From contig PWGS01000145.1 in NCBI GenBank assembly GCA_003554505.1, positions 1-8,113 on the forward strand: a DNA stretch of 8,113 nucleotides, in the 5' to 3' direction. The notes beneath the pieces are model-generated. The model made no database searches. It saw only the letters and a program-made list of their open reading frames with translations, and had not been told where the DNA came from. The stretch comes from Desulfonatronospira sp. Its GTDB lineage: Bacteria > Desulfobacterota > Desulfovibrionia > Desulfovibrionales > Desulfonatronovibrionaceae. Position numbers and translations under genes: made by a program. Positions 7,486 to 8,113 of this stretch are shown here, piece after piece (position 1 is the stretch's first letter; every line of letters starts with the position of its first letter).

Positions 7486-7659
7486 ATGGAATCCATTCTG
7501 GTTCTGATTTTGGTTGTGGTGGCCATGATATTTCTATTGAAGGTCGTTCTGCCCAGTTGCGGCTTTCAGGGCGGCTGAAGCCCGGGCAGTTCCAGAGGCC
7601 GTGAGCCTGAAAAAGACATAGACCCGGACAATTCTGGAAAACCGGAAGATAAAAAATAA
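7486..7659 (+). CDS. Putative small single-pass membrane selenoprotein (in-frame TGA at codon 31)
   Basis: The ATG at 7486 has GAGG (7476-7479) six bases ahead. Thirty codons encode a short N-terminus, one hydrophobic membrane helix (residues 3-22, with Lys19) and the motif PSCGFQGG. TGA follows at 7576-7578, after which the same frame continues for 26 codons to TAA (7657-7659). That tail is hydrophilic and rich in Ser, Gly, Pro, Asp, Glu and Lys. Read with selenocysteine, residues 24-32 are S-C-G-F-Q-G-G-U-S in a 57-residue protein, so Cys25 and Sec31 could form a redox or metal-binding pair beside the membrane. A hairpin of bacterial SECIS type follows the TGA. The architecture (one helix, then a Gly/Cys motif) recalls small FeoB-associated Cys-rich membrane proteins, but I do not recognise the family and no feo gene is visible. 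The alternative is a 30-residue peptide ending at TGA; TGA does serve as an ordinary stop in the upstream slt gene. Confidence 0.55.
7590..7612 (+). promoter_or_regulatory. Candidate bacterial SECIS hairpin
   Basis: Downstream of the TGA at 7576-7578, AGGC (7596-7599) pairs with GCCT (7605-7608) around the five-base loop CGTGA. A lower helix adds C7593-G7609, T7591-A7611 and T7590-A7612, with a two-base bulge (7594-7595) and one mismatch. The apical loop begins 22 bases after the TGA and has G as its second base followed by U. This agrees with the known bSECIS pattern (loop roughly 16-37 bases from UGA, a G among its first two bases; SelB contacts an adjacent G and U in E. coli fdhF). An alternative weaker fold pairs 7587-7593 with 7601-7609. 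The stem is short, so the call is moderate. Confidence 0.45.
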
Positions 7660-7670
7660 ACCTCAACCCT

Positions 7671-7700
7671 GGGTGAAGCAGTTACATACTGCACCCCCTT
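7671..7700 (+). terminator. Possible terminator after the small gene
   Basis: GGGT (7671-7674) pairs with ACCC (7693-7696) and GCAGT (7678-7682) pairs with ACTGC (7688-7692) around the loop TACAT, with a three-base bulge on the 5' side. The hairpin begins 12 bases after the TAA of the small gene, where a terminator is expected. The following CCTTCTTAT is only weakly T-rich, so termination may be inefficient. Confidence 0.35.
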
Positions 7701-7708
7701 CTTATACT
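7681..7708 (+). promoter_or_regulatory. Weak possible promoter for the structured element at 7727-7860
   Basis: GTTACA (7681-7686, four of six), a 16-base spacer and TATACT (7703-7708, five of six). Transcription would begin near 7715, just before the first paired bases of the structured element. It overlaps the possible terminator hairpin, so both readings cannot be given full weight. Confidence 0.25.
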
Positions 7709-7726
7709 CTGCACCTGTTCAGCACA

Positions 7727-7860
7727 CTGCATTATTCAGCATGGGTACGGTTCCGAACCTGAATGCATGGTCCGCAGCTTCTAGCTGTCAAGAGCAATCA
7801 TGTAAGCAGGTCCGGACTGTACCCTGATTTTGCTGCGGGTAAAAATAATTTTTTATGCAG
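7727..7860 (+). ncRNA. Candidate structured RNA: long nested imperfect hairpin
   Basis: Nested complementary blocks run from outside in: CTGCAT (7727-7732) with ATGCAG (7855-7860); CAGCA (7737-7741) with TGCTG (7831-7835); GGGTACGGTTC (7743-7753) with 7814-7824, eleven pairs including two G-U; ACCTG (7757-7761) with CAGGT (7807-7811); an eight-pair helix 7764-7771 with 7797-7804; and an apical hairpin CAGCT-TCT-AGCTG (7775-7787). That makes about forty pairs in 134 bases, the core being 7743-7824. There is no protein gene in 7660-8021. I do not recognise a known RNA class. It could be a small RNA, a processed leader or a decayed inverted-repeat element. Strand is uncertain; + is chosen because of the possible promoter at 7681-7708 and the T-rich stretch after 7824. 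Confidence 0.4.
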
Positions 7861-7889
7861 GCCGGGTAGGACTGGCCCTGGAGACTTTT
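7858..7889 (+). terminator. Weak hairpin before tRNA-Ser, possible terminator
   Basis: CAGGCC (7858-7863) pairs with 7874-7880 around a ten-base loop with one bulged C at 7876, and is followed by GAGAC and four T (7886-7889). It competes with the outermost helix of the neighbouring structured element for 7858-7860. The T-run is short and displaced from the stem, so it is only a possibility. Confidence 0.22.
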
Positions 7890-7908
7890 AAAGAGGCATA
7901 ATTTTTTC

Positions 7909-7937
7909 TTGCCATTTACAGGCAATAAAGCTATGTT
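7909..7937 (+). promoter_or_regulatory. Probable promoter of tRNA-Ser
   Basis: TTGCCA (7909-7914, five of six), a 17-base spacer and TATGTT (7932-7937, four of six). Transcription would start near 7944, about 78 bases before the mature tRNA, leaving a 5' leader for RNase P to remove. The -35 also forms an inverted repeat with GGCAA at 7921-7925. Nothing else gene-like lies between here and the tRNA. Confidence 0.45.
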
Positions 7938-8021
7938 ATTTGTTTGTGGACAGCGAAGATCGCCCAGGCCTCATCAAATGCGGTTGCCGACCTTCCTGTC
8001 GTTTTATTTCTTCCCTGACAA

Positions 8022-8112
<91 letters not shown>

Positions 8113-8113
8113 C

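Noticed and set aside
7484..7666. 60-codon open frame on the - strand
   Set aside because: It overlaps the small selenoprotein candidate. The + strand reading has a better ribosome binding site, a clean membrane helix and a SECIS-like hairpin.
7806..7816. GCAGGTCCGGA, resembling part of the SRP RNA core
   Set aside because: The full SRP domain IV (GGAA tetraloop followed by AGCAGCC-type asymmetric loop) is absent, and these bases pair in a different hairpin.
7743..7825. TGTACCCT and GGGTAC shared between the structured element and the tRNA-Ser variable arm
   Set aside because: The matches are only 6-8 bases and in the opposite order, too short to claim that the element derives from the tRNA.

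Overview
The window looks like chromosomal DNA of a Desulfovibrionales-type sulfate-reducing bacterium (Desulfobacterota, formerly Deltaproteobacteria). This is inferred from the protein sequences, from the hisD-purC-fabI order that I recall from Desulfovibrio relatives, and from a likely UGA-encoded selenocysteine, since this group commonly makes selenoproteins. No search was run. All complete genes lie on the + strand, and the genes are moderately GC-rich with more AT-rich spacers.

Layout: (1) Positions 1-19 probably hold the first codons of a gene leaving the window on the - strand. (2) 20-354 is a gene-free divergent region with an unusual set of inverted repeats just before fhs. (3) 355-2118 is fhs (formate--tetrahydrofolate ligase), closed by a textbook intrinsic terminator at 2156-2189. 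(4) 2312-4279 is an exported Slt70-type lytic transglycosylase. (5) 4407-7391 is a tight operon hisD-purC-fabI, with a 5-base gap and then an 11-base overlap, behind a recognisable sigma70-type promoter. (6) 7486-7659 is a tiny membrane-protein gene with a good ribosome binding site and an in-frame TGA at codon 31, followed by a hairpin fitting the bacterial SECIS pattern. It is best read as a 57-residue selenoprotein. (7) 7660-8021 has no protein gene but contains a strongly self-complementary element (7727-7860), possibly a structured RNA. (8) 8022-8112 is tRNA-Ser(GGA) with encoded CCA.

Three of the enzymes meet at one metabolite. PurC makes SAICAR, the precursor of AICAR. The histidine pathway that HisD completes releases AICAR as a by-product. 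Fhs makes the 10-formyl-THF used to formylate AICAR. FabI (fatty acid elongation) and the transglycosylase (wall turnover) serve envelope growth.

The most notable item is the putative small selenoprotein gene, which a standard gene caller would miss or truncate at 30 codons. Next are the structured element before tRNA-Ser and the competing inverted repeats before fhs.
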